This document shows, piece by piece, positions 48,400 through 59,100 of a stretch of DNA of 64,000 nt (its first letter is position 1; each line of letters opens with the position of its first letter). A program made the position numbers and the translations under genes. The notes below the pieces were generated by a model. The model was not told the origin of the DNA. It did not search any database and was given only the letters and a program-made list of their open reading frames with translations. This DNA comes from Burkholderiales bacterium (GTDB lineage Bacteria > Pseudomonadota > Gammaproteobacteria > Burkholderiales > Burkholderiaceae_E): assembly GCA_027487815.1 (NCBI GenBank), contig JAIYCW010000072.1, forward strand, positions 62,001 through 126,000, read 5' to 3'.

Positions 48400-51148
48400 G
48401 TTCACCCGCTCCACCTGCCCGTATTGCGGGGTAGGGTGCGGGGTGGTGATTGAAACGCAGCGCGATGCGCAGGGCTTGGCCCAAGTGGTGGGCGTTAAAG
48501 GTGATGAACAACATCCCGCCAACTTCGGGCGCTTATGCACCAAGGGCTCAACCCTTCACCTCACCGCTCAGCCGCTGCGGCAAATGCAGGTTCGTGCTAC
48601 CCAGCCTTTGATTCGCAGCAGCAAAACCTCGCCCATGCAGGCGGCCTCGTGGCCCGAAGCTCTGGATCATGTGGCGGATCGATTTGCCGCATGTATTGCT
48701 GAGCATGGCCCGGATTCGGTGGCCTTCTATATCTCGGGGCAGTTGCTTACCGAGGACTATTACGTCTTCAATAAAATCGCCAAAGCGTTGATCGGCACCA
48801 ACAATGTGGATACCAATTCACGCTTGTGCATGTCATCAGCGGTGGCCGGTTATAAGCAGACCCTGGGGGCCGACGCACCTCCGCTTACTTATGCGGATGT
48901 TGAGCAGGCAAGCACCTTGTTTATTACTGGCTCCAATACTGCGTTTGCCCATCCGGTGCTGTTTCGCAGGATTGAAGCGGCCCGAGCCGCGCGCCCGGAC
49001 ATGAAGCTGATTGTGGTGGACCCAAGGCGTACCGATACAGCCGCTGAGGCCGATCTGCACCTGGCGATTCAACCCGGCACTGATGTTGCGCTTTACAACA
49101 GCATGTTGCACCTGATGCTTTGGGAAGGCTGGATTGACCGCACCTATATTGAAGCGCACACCGAGGGATTTGAGGCTCTGCGTGAGCTGGTGAGGGACTA
49201 CACGCCTCAACGTGCCGCTCAGATATGCGGAGTGCCTGTGAAAAGCATTGAGCAAGCGACCCAATGGTTTGCGACTTCGGCGGGCACCGTTTCGCTTTAT
49301 TGCCAGGGGCTGAATCAATCCACTGCAGGCACAGCAAACAACGCCGCGCTGGTCAATTTGCATCTGGCGAGCCGACAGATCGGTCGCCGCGCTGCAGGGC
49401 CATTTTCCCTCACCGGGCAGCCCAATGCGATGGGCGGGCGTGAGGTCGGGGGGCTGGCCAACTTATTGCCTGCGCATCGCGATCTTGCGAATGCTGAGCA
49501 TCGCCAAGAGATTGCAGATTTCTGGGGCGTGAAGCCCCTGCAAGCCAAGCCTGGGCTGTCCGCCGTTGAGCTTTTCGAAGATATTGAAAACGGCAAGGTG
49601 AAGATGGTGTGGATCGCCTGCACGAATCCGGCGCAGTCGATGCCTGATGTCACGAGGGTGCAGGCCGCACTTGCGAAGGCTGAATTGGTCGTGCTCCAGG
49701 AGGCCTATCGTCATACCGCGACCTACAAGTATGCAGACGTATTGCTGCCAGCGACCACCTGGGCCGAGAAGGAAGGCACAGTGACTAATTCCGAGCGCCG
49801 GATCAGTCGGGTCAAGGCTGCAGCCAGTGCACCAGGCTCAGCGCGGCACGACTGGGCAATCGCGACAGATTTTGCGCAGCGTCTGGAACAACGCCTCGCC
49901 AACAGCGGCCTCGATCGCCGAACCTCGCCGGACATTCACCTGTTCAACTATCCCGATGCCCAATCAATTTGGGAGGAGCATCGTGAAACCACGCGCGGGC
50001 GAGATCTCGATATCACCGGGCTGAGTTACAAGATTCTGGAAGAGCGTGGCCCGCAGCTTTGGCCATTTCGCGAGGGGCAATCCGCCGGGCAAGAACGCTT
50101 GTATGAAGATGGGCTGTTTGCCACCGCCTCCGGGAAGGCTCGCTTTGTCGCGGCTGCTTATAAGCCGACTGCCGAAGTCGTCGATGCTCGCTATCCGATT
50201 GCGCTGAGCACCGGACGGCTGCGCGATCAGTGGCATGGCATGAGCCGCACCGGCACCGTGGGCCAGTTGTTTTCGCATGCCCCCGAGCCTGCGATAGAAC
50301 TTGCGGCTAGCGATATCGCGCAACGGCGCTTGCATGAAGGCCAGTTGGTGCGGGTGCGAAGCAGGCGCGGTGACATGGTGTTGCCGGTGCGTGCCAGTGC
50401 TGCGCAAAAACCGGGGTCGGGATTTATTGCGATGCATTGGGGTGCCGAGTTTGTAGCGGGAGGGGGTGTGAATGCCTTGACCCAGCCTGCGTTTTGCCCG
50501 AGTTCCAAACAGCCTGAACTCAAGCATAGTGCGGTGCGAATAGAAGCTGCTGAGCTTACGTTTCGTTTGGTGTGTTTTGGCTGGGTAGCGCCCGAGCGTC
50601 ATCTGGTGGTGCGCCACACCTTGCTTGCCTATTTCAATGCCCATGGGTTTGCCAGCGCAGTGAGCTTTGGTCGTGAGCATGATGGGGTGCTGCTTCGGGT
50701 GGCTCATCATGAAGCCTTGCCCGCCGAAGCCTTGGCGTTTGTGCAATCACAGTTCCAGGTGGACGCCGAGAATCTGCTGCGATACGAGGATCCGCGCAAG
50801 CAAAGTGTGCGACGTTTGAGCATTGAGCAAGGTGTCTTGCGCTTTGTAATGCTGGCAGGGGACGCAGCACCCGAGCAGTGGTTGCGGGAGTTTCTTGAGA
50901 ACGCGACCTCGGTCACTGCGCTGGGCCGAGCGCTGTTAATGCCGTCGATCAATGCACCGCAGGGATTTGTGAGCCGCGGGCGCACTATTTGCAATTGTTT
51001 TGGTGTTTCCGAACAGCAAATCCAGGCAGTGATCGTCCATGGCTCAAAGTCCGCTCAAGAACGCCTCCAGATGGTGCAGCAAGCACTGTCATGTGGCACT
51101 TCATGCGGTTCTTGTCTGCCCGAGTTGCGACGCCTCACTGCTAACTAG
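48380..51148 (+). CDS. nasA: Assimilatory nitrate reductase, catalytic subunit with C-terminal BFD domain
   Basis: A 922-residue molybdopterin enzyme that reduces nitrate to nitrite in the cytoplasm. The N-terminal [4Fe-4S] site is CPYCGVGCG (residues 12-20). Molybdopterin-binding regions include MSSAVAGYKQTLGAD, GSNTAFAHPVLFRR, FSLTGQPNAMGGREVGG and the C-terminal LSTGRLRDQWHGMSRTG. About residues 870-922 form an added BFD-type [2Fe-2S] domain (CNCFGVSEQQI, SCGTSCGSCLPEL), as in Klebsiella NasA. GAGG six bases before a GTG at 48380 sets the start. No NasC-type reductase is encoded here, so its electron donor is unknown. Confidence 0.95.
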   Translation: MSLSSSEFTRSTCPYCGVGCGVVIETQRDAQGLAQVVGVKGDEQHPANFGRLCTKGSTLHLTAQPLRQMQVRATQPLIRSSKTSPMQAASWPEALDHVADRFAACIAEHGPDSVAFYISGQLLTEDYYVFNKIAKALIGTNNVDTNSRLCMSSAVAGYKQTLGADAPPLTYADVEQASTLFITGSNTAFAHPVLFRRIEAARAARPDMKLIVVDPRRTDTAAEADLHLAIQPGTDVALYNSMLHLMLWEGWIDRTYIEAHTEGFEALRELVRDYTPQRAAQICGVPVKSIEQATQWFATSAGTVSLYCQGLNQSTAGTANNAALVNLHLASRQIGRRAAGPFSLTGQPNAMGGREVGGLANLLPAHRDLANAEHRQEIADFWGVKPLQAKPGLSAVELFEDIENGKVKMVWIACTNPAQSMPDVTRVQAALAKAELVVLQEAYRHTATYKYADVLLPATTWAEKEGTVTNSERRISRVKAAASAPGSARHDWAIATDFAQRLEQRLANSGLDRRTSPDIHLFNYPDAQSIWEEHRETTRGRDLDITGLSYKILEERGPQLWPFREGQSAGQERLYEDGLFATASGKARFVAAAYKPTAEVVDARYPIALSTGRLRDQWHGMSRTGTVGQLFSHAPEPAIELAASDIAQRRLHEGQLVRVRSRRGDMVLPVRASAAQKPGSGFIAMHWGAEFVAGGGVNALTQPAFCPSSKQPELKHSAVRIEAAELTFRLVCFGWVAPERHLVVRHTLLAYFNAHGFASAVSFGREHDGVLLRVAHHEALPAEALAFVQSQFQVDAENLLRYEDPRKQSVRRLSIEQGVLRFVMLAGDAAPEQWLREFLENATSVTALGRALLMPSINAPQGFVSRGRTICNCFGVSEQQIQAVIVHGSKSAQERLQMVQQALSCGTSCGSCLPELRRLTAN

Positions 51149-51169
51149 GCAGACAAGAGGGTAGCGGGC

Positions 51170-52162
51170 ATGGATATCACAGAAGTCATTCGGGAGATCG
51201 GGCGCGGTAAGCACGGGGCTCGCTCAATCAGTGCGTCCAAGGCGCAGATGCTTTTCGAGGCGATTTTTGCGCAGTCGCTGGCGCTCGAAGCTTTGGGTGG
51301 AGTGCTGATGGCGTTTCGCATGAAAGGCGAAACCGTGGATGAATTGATCGGCGCGTTAAGTGCCGCGCAAGCATTCACCCAGATTGTGCCCACCGATCAT
51401 TCGCGTCCGGTTGTGGCCATCCCTTCCTATAACGGCGCGAGAAACATGGCTAACCTCACGCCCTTGCTGGCCAGTTTGCTGAGCGATGCCGGAGTCCAGG
51501 TGGTGGTGCATGGGGTGCGCACCGATTCCAAACGGATCACTACCGCGCAAATCATGGCGGCGATGGGGCACGAGCTATTGCATGATGTTGCGCAGGCTCC
51601 TGATTTGCTGGCGCGCAATGAGCCGGTGTTTGTGCCGATTGATGTGCTGAGTCCGGCGCTTGATCGGGTGCTCGGTTTGCGCCAGGTGCTCGGCGTGCGA
51701 AACACCGCGCACACCATTGTGAAACTGCTGGACCCTTGCGCGCGCCCTGATAGCGTGAGGATGGTGAGCTATACCCACCCCGAGTTTGATCAACTGCAGC
51801 ATCAGCTGTTTGCCACCCTTCGCGCATCTGCAGTCATCATGCGGGGTACAGAAGGCGAGGTGGTGGCCAATGCCAAGCGACAAGCGCGTATCAATTGGGT
51901 CTGCCAGGGCCAGATCACGACCTTGGTGCAGGCTGACACACAACCACTGCGCGAAGTGCCGCTGCTACCGCCCGCCCATGATGTCGCGGCGACGGCGGGC
52001 TGGATTCAATCAGTGCTGGCGGGCGAGCGGGCTGTGCCTGCGTTGATTGAGCAGCAGGTGCTCCTCATCTTGCGCCAGCTCGGCTTGGGCGGGGAAACGC
52101 CTCACACCCTCGGAAACCCGGTGACTTACTCGGGGCCGATCCTCACAGGAATACCCTTATGA
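51170..52162 (+). CDS. ybiB: YbiB (TrpD2) family protein
   Basis: A 330-residue relative of anthranilate phosphoribosyltransferase that has lost that enzyme's substrate sites; the E. coli member YbiB binds DNA or RNA without sequence preference. Visible marks are ISASKAQMLFEAIFAQSLA, GGVLMAFRMKGETVDEL, VVAIPSYNGARNMANLTP and VLGVRNTAHTIVKLLDP. The gene lies 21 bases after nasA and overlaps cobA by four bases, so it is part of the nitrate operon although its role there is not known. Confidence 0.88.
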   Translation: MDITEVIREIGRGKHGARSISASKAQMLFEAIFAQSLALEALGGVLMAFRMKGETVDELIGALSAAQAFTQIVPTDHSRPVVAIPSYNGARNMANLTPLLASLLSDAGVQVVVHGVRTDSKRITTAQIMAAMGHELLHDVAQAPDLLARNEPVFVPIDVLSPALDRVLGLRQVLGVRNTAHTIVKLLDPCARPDSVRMVSYTHPEFDQLQHQLFATLRASAVIMRGTEGEVVANAKRQARINWVCQGQITTLVQADTQPLREVPLLPPAHDVAATAGWIQSVLAGERAVPALIEQQVLLILRQLGLGGETPHTLGNPVTYSGPILTGIPL

Positions 52163-52971
52163 ACGCATCCCTCATTCATCCGGTGATGCTCGTCGGGGCG
52201 GGGCCAGGCGATCCCGAATTGCTCACCATTAAAGCGGTAAAGGCGATTGCCTGGGCCGATGTGATTCTGATCGATGATCTGGTGAATCCTGCGGTGCTTG
52301 AGCATGCTTCAAGCGGCGCGCGTGTTCAATGGGTGGGTAAGCGCGGAGGTTGCCAGTCAACCCCGCAAGCATTTATTGAAAAGCTGATGGTGCGTGAAGC
52401 ACTTGCAGGGCATCGTGTCGTGCGCCTTAAAGGGGGTGATCCCTTGGTGTTTGGCCGAGCAGGAGAAGAGCTTCAGGCGCTGCGAGCCGCCGGACTTGAG
52501 GTGCGTATCGTCAATGGCATTACAAGCGCGTTGGCGGCTGGGAGTGCTTTAGGCGTCTCATTGACTCATCGCGAGCATAGCCCGGGCCTTGTGATGGTCA
52601 CTGGGCATCCTCACGACAGTCTGGCCCCCAGTGCGCAAGCCGAGGGTTGGGTGGCGCTTGCAAAATGCGGCTATACGCTTGCGATCTATATGGGCGTGTC
52701 GCGTGCGGGTCAGATTCAATCCGCTTTGCTCGCAGCTGGTTTGCCCGGATCAACACCTGCTGCAGTGGTTCAGCAAGCCAGCGGCGCCAATGAGCAGCGC
52801 CTGCTCACGACGCTTGCCGATTTACTCCCTGATCTCAAGGGCAGTGGGTTGGGTAGCCCGGCTCTGTTGGTGGTCGGGCAGGTGGTGGGAGAGGCGGTGA
52901 ACCAGGCGCACTGCCCCGAAGCGCTACACTTCGCGCATGAACAGTCCAGGGGAATGCTCGCCCAAGCGTAA
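52159..52971 (+). CDS. cobA: Uroporphyrinogen-III C-methyltransferase (SUMT)
   Basis: A 270-residue S-adenosylmethionine-dependent methyltransferase that makes precorrin-2, the first committed step to siroheme. Family motifs are VGAGPGDPELLTIKAV (residue 11 onward), VRLKGGDPLVFGRAGEE, ITSALAAGSALGVSLTHR and VMVTGHP. It is the stand-alone form, not the fused CysG. With CbiX it gives two of the three siroheme steps; the precorrin-2 dehydrogenase is not in the window. It overlaps ybiB and is probably the last gene of the operon. Confidence 0.94.
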   Translation: MNASLIHPVMLVGAGPGDPELLTIKAVKAIAWADVILIDDLVNPAVLEHASSGARVQWVGKRGGCQSTPQAFIEKLMVREALAGHRVVRLKGGDPLVFGRAGEELQALRAAGLEVRIVNGITSALAAGSALGVSLTHREHSPGLVMVTGHPHDSLAPSAQAEGWVALAKCGYTLAIYMGVSRAGQIQSALLAAGLPGSTPAAVVQQASGANEQRLLTTLADLLPDLKGSGLGSPALLVVGQVVGEAVNQAHCPEALHFAHEQSRGMLAQA

Positions 52972-52982
52972 GCGGTGGGCTC

Positions 52983-54194
52983 ATGCAGTTTGATGTCGCG
53001 GTGATCGGTGCCGGCGCTGCCGGCATGATGTGCGCAGCAGTGGCTGGCCAGCGTGGCCTGCGCGTCGCGCTGATTGACCACAGCGAAAAAGTCGGCGAGA
53101 AGATTCGTATTTCCGGCGGTGGGCGCTGCAACTTCACCAATGTGGATGCTGCCAAGGAAGAGCGTTTTATCAGCGAAGACCCACGCTTTGCTCGCCATGC
53201 ATTGCGGGCGTATCGCCCCGAGGCCTTTATCGCGCTGGTGCGCAAATATGGGATCGACTATCACGAGAAGCATCGCGGCCAATTGTTTTGTGATCGCAGT
53301 GCCGAGCAGATTGTGCAGTTGCTCAAGGATGAGTGTGCCCTGGGCAAGGTGCAGTGGTTTACCGGTCAGGGCGTTGAAAAAATTGAGAAGCGGGGCGAGC
53401 AATTCGAGTTGCGCTGGCCGCATGTTGCTTTGCAGGCGCGTGCGATTGTGATCGGCACCGGCGGCCCATCGATACCGAAGATTGGTGCCACCGATTGGGG
53501 TCAGCAACTCGCGGCGACTTGGGGCCATCGTATCGTGCCCTTGCGCCCGGCGCTGGTGCCGCTCACTTTTGCACCGGAAGACTGGCCGTTTTCGGACCTC
53601 GCTGGCCTGTCGGTGGAGGTGGATATTCGCGCAGGCGACCCCTCGCGTGCGCAGTGTGTGTTTCGCGAAGATCTGCTCTTTACCCATCGCGGGCTTTCGG
53701 GCCCTGCCGTACTTCAGGCTTCAACATACTGGCAAGAAGGCGAGTCTTTGCATATCGATTTGAGTGCGGGCATGCCGCTGCAGGCTAAGTTGCTCGAGGC
53801 TCGTGAGAAGACCCGCTCGCAAGTCGATACCGTGCTTGCGCAGTGGTTCCCCAAACGCATGGTTGAGACCTGGCTCAAGCACTCTGCGGTGGCTTCGATT
53901 GCGCAGCGCAAACTCGCCGAGCAGGGCAACAAGCAGATTCAAGCGATTACCCAAGCGTGGTCACAATGGACGATCCGGCCCAACGGCTCGGAGGGCTATC
54001 GCAAAGCTGAAGTGACTGCAGGCGGTGTGGCGACTGATGAGCTGGATCCCCGCACCATGCAAAGCTTACGCACGCCCGGCATGTACTTCATCGGTGAAGT
54101 GGTGGATGTGACTGGTTGGCTAGGCGGCTACAACTTCCAATGGGCCTGGGCCTCGGGGGTGGCCGCGGGCCAGGCGATTGGAAAAGCGGCTTAG
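52983..54194 (+). CDS. FAD-dependent oxidoreductase, HI0933/YhiN family
   Basis: A 403-residue flavoprotein. The dinucleotide fold is at the N-terminus (VAVIGAGAAGMMCAAVAG), followed by EKIRISGGGRCNFTN, a family mark. Further on are VIGTGGPSIPKIGATDWGQQ, LLFTHRGLSGPAVLQAS and, at the end, GEVVDVTGWLGGYNFQWAWASG. The family is widespread but its reaction is unknown; tRNA or quinone substrates have been suggested for relatives. It follows cobA by 11 bases and may be co-transcribed. It is convergent with the aldo-keto reductase gene. Confidence 0.92.
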   Translation: MQFDVAVIGAGAAGMMCAAVAGQRGLRVALIDHSEKVGEKIRISGGGRCNFTNVDAAKEERFISEDPRFARHALRAYRPEAFIALVRKYGIDYHEKHRGQLFCDRSAEQIVQLLKDECALGKVQWFTGQGVEKIEKRGEQFELRWPHVALQARAIVIGTGGPSIPKIGATDWGQQLAATWGHRIVPLRPALVPLTFAPEDWPFSDLAGLSVEVDIRAGDPSRAQCVFREDLLFTHRGLSGPAVLQASTYWQEGESLHIDLSAGMPLQAKLLEAREKTRSQVDTVLAQWFPKRMVETWLKHSAVASIAQRKLAEQGNKQIQAITQAWSQWTIRPNGSEGYRKAEVTAGGVATDELDPRTMQSLRTPGMYFIGEVVDVTGWLGGYNFQWAWASGVAAGQAIGKAA

Positions 54195-54219
54195 TGACCA
54201 CTCGGCCTGCGCAGCTTCC

Positions 54220-55278
54220 TTAGGCCGCAGGATGACTATAGCGGCTCGCAATCGCGTCAATCGCTTTGATTTGCTCCTTCTCAAGCGTAGCGGAGTAACC
54301 AGCCAATTGCTCCTCAAGTTGATGAATTTTAGTGGCGCCCACAATTGCACTGGCAACAAACGACTGCTGGCAGACATAGGCTAAAGCCAAGGCTGTAGGG
54401 GTCAGGCCCCAGGAGCGTGCCAAAGCGTTGTATTGCTGAGCCGCTTCCATGGCGATGGGTCGTGTGTAGCGGTGGCCGAAGTTTTTCTCAAACAAGGTCA
54501 CGCGCGAGCCGGCTGGTCGGGCACCACCGTCATACTTTCCGGTCAGCACACCCATGCCCAGTGGTGAGTAAGCCAATAGAGGAATCTTCTCTCGGAACAT
54601 CACCTCAGCAAGATCAGCCTCGGCATAGCGATTCATCAAGTGATAGGCATTTTGAATCGATGCTGGTTTGGGCAAGCCATGCTGTTCAGCCAGCGCCATC
54701 ATCCGCACGACGCCCCAGGAGGTCTCGTTCGACACACCCCACGCACGAATCTTTCCCTGCTTGATCAAATCGGCCATCGCCTGAATTTGCTCAAGCAAGG
54801 GGACGGTTTCCCGCTCAAGCTCAGGGCGAAATTGCCAAGCGCCAAAGGCCGCCACATTGCGATCTGGCCAATGGATTTGATAGAGATCGATCACATCGGT
54901 ATTCAGCCGTTTGAGCGAATCCTCGCAAGCCCATTGAATGTTTTTTGCGCTCAACGCCGAGTCACCATTGCGAATCCAGGGCCGATCCCGGCCTGGCCCC
55001 GCCACCTTGCTTGCAAGATAAAACTGTGAGCGTTTTTCTGAACCAGCCTTGGCGATCCATTGCCCAATGATGGTTTCGGTGTGGCTATAGGTGGCTTCGC
55101 CGGGAGGCACCGGATACATCTCTGCGGTGTCGATCAGATTGATACCGTGATCGAGTGCCCAATCGATCTGGCTATGCGCTTCGGCCGGAGTGTTTTGCTC
55201 GCCCCAGGTCATGGTGCCCAGGCTCAGTACGGATACTGAAAAGCCGGCGTGTGGCAGGGGTCTTCGTTCCATAGCCAT
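54220..55278 (-). CDS. tas: NADP(H)-dependent aldo-keto reductase, Tas-like
   Basis: A 352-residue aldo-keto reductase close to E. coli Tas in layout. Visible are SVLSLGTMTWGEQNTPAEA, the catalytic Asp and Tyr in LIDTAEMYPVPP, Lys in FYLASKVAGPGRD, the His in YQIHWPDRN, and YSPLGMGVLTGKY. All catalytic tetrad residues are present. The substrate is unknown. The 30-base gap to the FAH-family gene upstream suggests one operon. Start at MAMERRPLP; the second Met is equally possible. Confidence 0.9.
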   Translation of the reverse strand: MAMERRPLPHAGFSVSVLSLGTMTWGEQNTPAEAHSQIDWALDHGINLIDTAEMYPVPPGEATYSHTETIIGQWIAKAGSEKRSQFYLASKVAGPGRDRPWIRNGDSALSAKNIQWACEDSLKRLNTDVIDLYQIHWPDRNVAAFGAWQFRPELERETVPLLEQIQAMADLIKQGKIRAWGVSNETSWGVVRMMALAEQHGLPKPASIQNAYHLMNRYAEADLAEVMFREKIPLLAYSPLGMGVLTGKYDGGARPAGSRVTLFEKNFGHRYTRPIAMEAAQQYNALARSWGLTPTALALAYVCQQSFVASAIVGATKIHQLEEQLAGYSATLEKEQIKAIDAIASRYSHPAA

Positions 55279-55308
55279 CGTTGGTCTCTCCTCTTGATTG
55301 GGGCCGGC

Positions 55309-56004
55309 CTAAACCACCCGAACCTTCAACGCTCCGAGCCCATCCACCCGCCCTTCGAGCAAATCGCCTTTCACTACGGCGCCCACACCCTCAGGAGTGC
55401 CGGTGTAAATCAGATCGCCAGGGGCGAGTTCGAAGTATGCCGAGAGGTGCTCAATGGTTTCAGCCACATTCCAGATGAGCTTGCTCACGTCGCTGGATTG
55501 ACGCTTGGCGCCGTTCACATCAAGGTGAATCGTGCCCGAGGTGATCTGTCCGCAAGTGCTCACCGGAGTGATGGGGCCAATGGGTGCGCTTTGGTCAAAA
55601 GCCTTGCCCAGCTCCCAGGGCCGGCCCTTATCTCGCATGGCGAACTGGCAATCACGTCGGGTCATGTCCAGCCCAACCGCATAGCCCCACACATGGCGCA
55701 GCGCATCAGCTGCCTTGATTTCCCGTCCACCGATGCCGATAGCAGCGACGAGTTCGATCTCATGATGATAGTTCTGAGTGCCCATGGGATACGCCATTTC
55801 GCCAATTTGCCCGGTGGGCACTACCACCAGCGAATCCGCCGGTTTCATGAAGAAAAAGGGCGGTTCGCGGTCTGAAAAGCCCATTTCCTTGGCATGTTCG
55901 GCGTAATTGCGCCCCACGCAATAAATTCGGCGCACTGCAAACAGGTCATTCGATCCAACCACCGGCACAGCCACTTGGGCTGGGGGCGCAAACACATAAG
56001 CCAT
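55309..56004 (-). CDS. Fumarylacetoacetate hydrolase family protein
   Basis: A 231-residue FAH-fold protein, a Mg-dependent C-C hydrolase or acylpyruvase/decarboxylase. Family marks are IYCVGRNYAEHAKEMG, PFFFMKPADSLV, YHHEIELVAAIG (metal-binding His and Glu), GYAVGLDMTRRDCQ and the C-terminal GDLIYTGTPEGVG. The order of motifs fits the acylpyruvate hydrolase/fumarylpyruvate branch. AAGGAG on the minus strand supports an ATG at 56004 or 56007. It is upstream of the aldo-keto reductase gene and divergent from metH. Confidence 0.92.
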   Translation of the reverse strand: MAYVFAPPAQVAVPVVGSNDLFAVRRIYCVGRNYAEHAKEMGFSDREPPFFFMKPADSLVVVPTGQIGEMAYPMGTQNYHHEIELVAAIGIGGREIKAADALRHVWGYAVGLDMTRRDCQFAMRDKGRPWELGKAFDQSAPIGPITPVSTCGQITSGTIHLDVNGAKRQSSDVSKLIWNVAETIEHLSAYFELAPGDLIYTGTPEGVGAVVKGDLLEGRVDGLGALKVRVV

Positions 56005-56122
56005 CATCACTCCTTTGAATTATTGGCGGGCTACCGGCCGCTAAACTGGCCATTTTCCCGATAAAGCCCTTCGGCTGAAGCTTGTCACACCGACTTTAAC
56101 AAGCGCTTGATAAAATTCCAGT

Positions 56123-59100
56123 ATGAAATCCTCCGCCCCCCGCCCCACTTCGCCTCTCGAGCAACGCCTTCGCGAGCAGCTTACCCGCCAGATTCTGATC
56201 CTCGATGGCGCGATGGGCACCATGATTCAGCGCTACAAACTGACTGAAGAGCAATTCCGCGGCGAGCGTTTTGCCAATCATTCGCATGATGTGAAGGGCA
56301 ACAACGAATTATTGTCCATCACCCAGCCGCAAGTCATTTCAGAGATTCATGAGCAGTATTTGGCGGCAGGCGCGGACTTCATTGAAACCAATACCTTTGG
56401 TGCCACCACGATTGCGCAAGGCGATTATCACCTTGCCTCAATCGCCTATGAGCTGAATCTTGCATCTGCGCGCCTTGCACGGGCGGCTTGCGATAAGTAC
56501 TCAACCCCTGAGTGGCCGCGCTATGTGGCTGGCGCCCTGGGCCCTCAGCCCAAGACCGCGTCGATTTCGCCCGATGTAAACGATCCCGGCGCACGTAACA
56601 CGCATTTCGATGAGCTGCGTGAGGCCTACGCTGAGCAGGTTCGGGGTCTGATTGAGGGCGGCTCCGATGTGTTGCTGGTTGAAACCATTTTCGACACGCT
56701 CAATGCCAAAGCCGCCTTGTTTGCGATTGATGAAGTGCAATCCGAGCGGGAAGCTCAAGGGCATGCCCGCTTGCCGGTGATGATTTCAGGCACCGTCACT
56801 GATGCCTCCGGACGTATCCTTTCGGGCCAAACCGTGGAGGCTTTCTGGAATTCGGTGCGCCATGCCCGGCCACTGACGGTGGGCCTGAACTGCGCGCTGG
56901 GTGCTGCCCTGATGCGCCCCTATATTGAAGAGCTTTCGAAGAAGGCCAACACTTTCATCAGTGTGTATCCCAATGCGGGCCTGCCTAATCCGATGGCTGA
57001 AACCGGGTTTGATGAAACGCCGCCCGATACCGCCGCTTTGCTCAAAGAGTTTGCGCAAGCCGGTTTTGTGAATATCGCGGGCGGATGTTGTGGCACCACG
57101 CCCGAGCATATCGCTGCGATCCGTCAGGAAATCGAAGCGCTGGCCCCTCGCAAAGTGCCTGAGATCAAGCCCGCGATGCGGCTCTCGGGGCTTGAGCCCT
57201 TTACCGTGGATGAAGACTCGCTGTTTGTGAATGTCGGCGAGCGCACCAATGTGACTGGCAGCAAGGCCTTCGCCCGCCTGATTCTTAACGAGCAATATGA
57301 CGAGGCCCTCGCGGTGGCGCGTCAGCAGGTGGAAAACGGCGCACAGGTTATCGACATCAATATGGACGAGGCGATGCTGGATTCACAGGCCGCGATGAAG
57401 CGGTTTCTGAATCTGATTGCTTCAGAGCCTGATATCGCTCGGGTGCCGATCATGATTGATAGCTCCAAATGGAGCGTCATCGAGGCAGGCCTGAAGTGCG
57501 TGCAGGGCAAGGCCATTGTGAACTCGATTTCGATGAAGGAAGGCGAGGCGGAGTTTATTCGGCAAGCCACGCTTTGCCAGCGTTATGGCGCGGCAGTGAT
57601 CGTGATGGCCTTTGATGAAAAAGGCCAGGCCGATACCTTCGCCCGCAAAACAGAAATTTGCGAGCGGGCTTATCGCCTGCTGGTGGATCAGCTCGATTTT
57701 CCGCCGGAAGACATCATCTTTGATCCCAACATCTTCGCCATTGCTACGGGGATTGAAGAGCACAACAATTATGCCGTGGACTTTATCGAAGCCACCCGCT
57801 GGATTCGCGATAACTTGCCGCATGCGAAAGTCTCAGGCGGTGTGTCGAATGTGTCCTTCAGTTTTCGCGGCAATGATCCCGCGCGCGAAGCGATTCACAC
57901 CGTGTTCCTGTACCACGCCATTCGCAACGGCATGACGATGGGCATTGTGAATGCCGGCATGATGGGTGTGTATGACCAGCTCGATCCTGAATTACGCGAG
58001 CGGGTGGAAGACGTTGTACTGAATCGGCGTGAAGATGCCACCGAGCGCATGATCGAGTTCGCTGCAACCCTGAAGGCAGGTGGAGCCAAGAAAGAAGAAA
58101 CCTTGGCCTGGCGGGGCACGCCAGAGGCGCCCAAGTCAGTCGAAGAGCGTTTGTCGTATGCTCTGATTCACGGTATCACCCAGTTCATTACTGAGGACAC
58201 CGAAGAAGTTTGGCAAACGATTCATGCACGTGGCGGCCGCCCCCTGGAGGTCATTGAAGGCCCACTGATGGCGGGCATGAATGTGGTGGGTGATCTGTTT
58301 GGCGCGGGCAAGATGTTTTTGCCGCAGGTGGTGAAATCTGCGCGGGTGATGAAGCAGGCGGTAGCCCACCTCATCCCCTATATTGAAGCTGAGAAGTTGC
58401 AGATGGCAGCTGCCGGGCAGGATGTATCAAGCAAGGGCAAGATCGTTATCGCCACAGTAAAAGGCGATGTGCATGATATTGGCAAGAACATCGTCACCGT
58501 AGTCTTGCAGTGCAATAACTTTGATGTGGTGAACATGGGCGTGATGGTGCCTTGTTCCGAGATTCTTGCGCGCGCCAAGGTGGAAGGCGCAGACATGATC
58601 GGGCTATCCGGATTGATTACGCCCTCGCTGGAAGAGATGAGCTATGTCGCTGCGGAAATGGAGCGCGACGAATACTTCCGCATGAAAAAGATTCCACTGC
58701 TGATCGGTGGAGCCACCACCTCGCGCGTGCACACCGCAGTGAAAATAGCGCCGCACTATAGCGGCCCGGTGGTGTATGTCACGGATGCATCGCGCTCGGT
58801 GCCGGTGGCGCAGCAGTTGATTTCACCTGACTCGCGCGAGAAGTTTGTGGTCGATCTGATGAGCGACTATGAAAAGGTGCGTGAACAACATGCTGCCAAG
58901 AAGGGCCCACCGCTATTGAGTTTGGCCGAGGCGCGCGCCAACAAAACGCGCATTGCCTGGGCGATGCCAGCCGATGATCATCCCGCAGATGCGCTCTCCT
59001 CGCATGGGCCACATCCGATGGTGGTCTATCACCCGCCCAAGCCAAAATTTGTGGGCCGCCGGGTCTTCAAGAATTTTGATCTCAACGAGATTGCACGCTT

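Noticed and set aside
49964-50746. 260-codon open frame on the minus strand inside nasA
   Set aside because: It is fully covered by the conserved molybdopterin-enzyme sequence on the plus strand and its translation shows no family pattern.
56011-56122. Riboswitch (cobalamin, SAM or SAH) in front of metH
   Set aside because: The 118-base gap is short and I could not find the conserved cores of these classes, such as the cobalamin B12-box.
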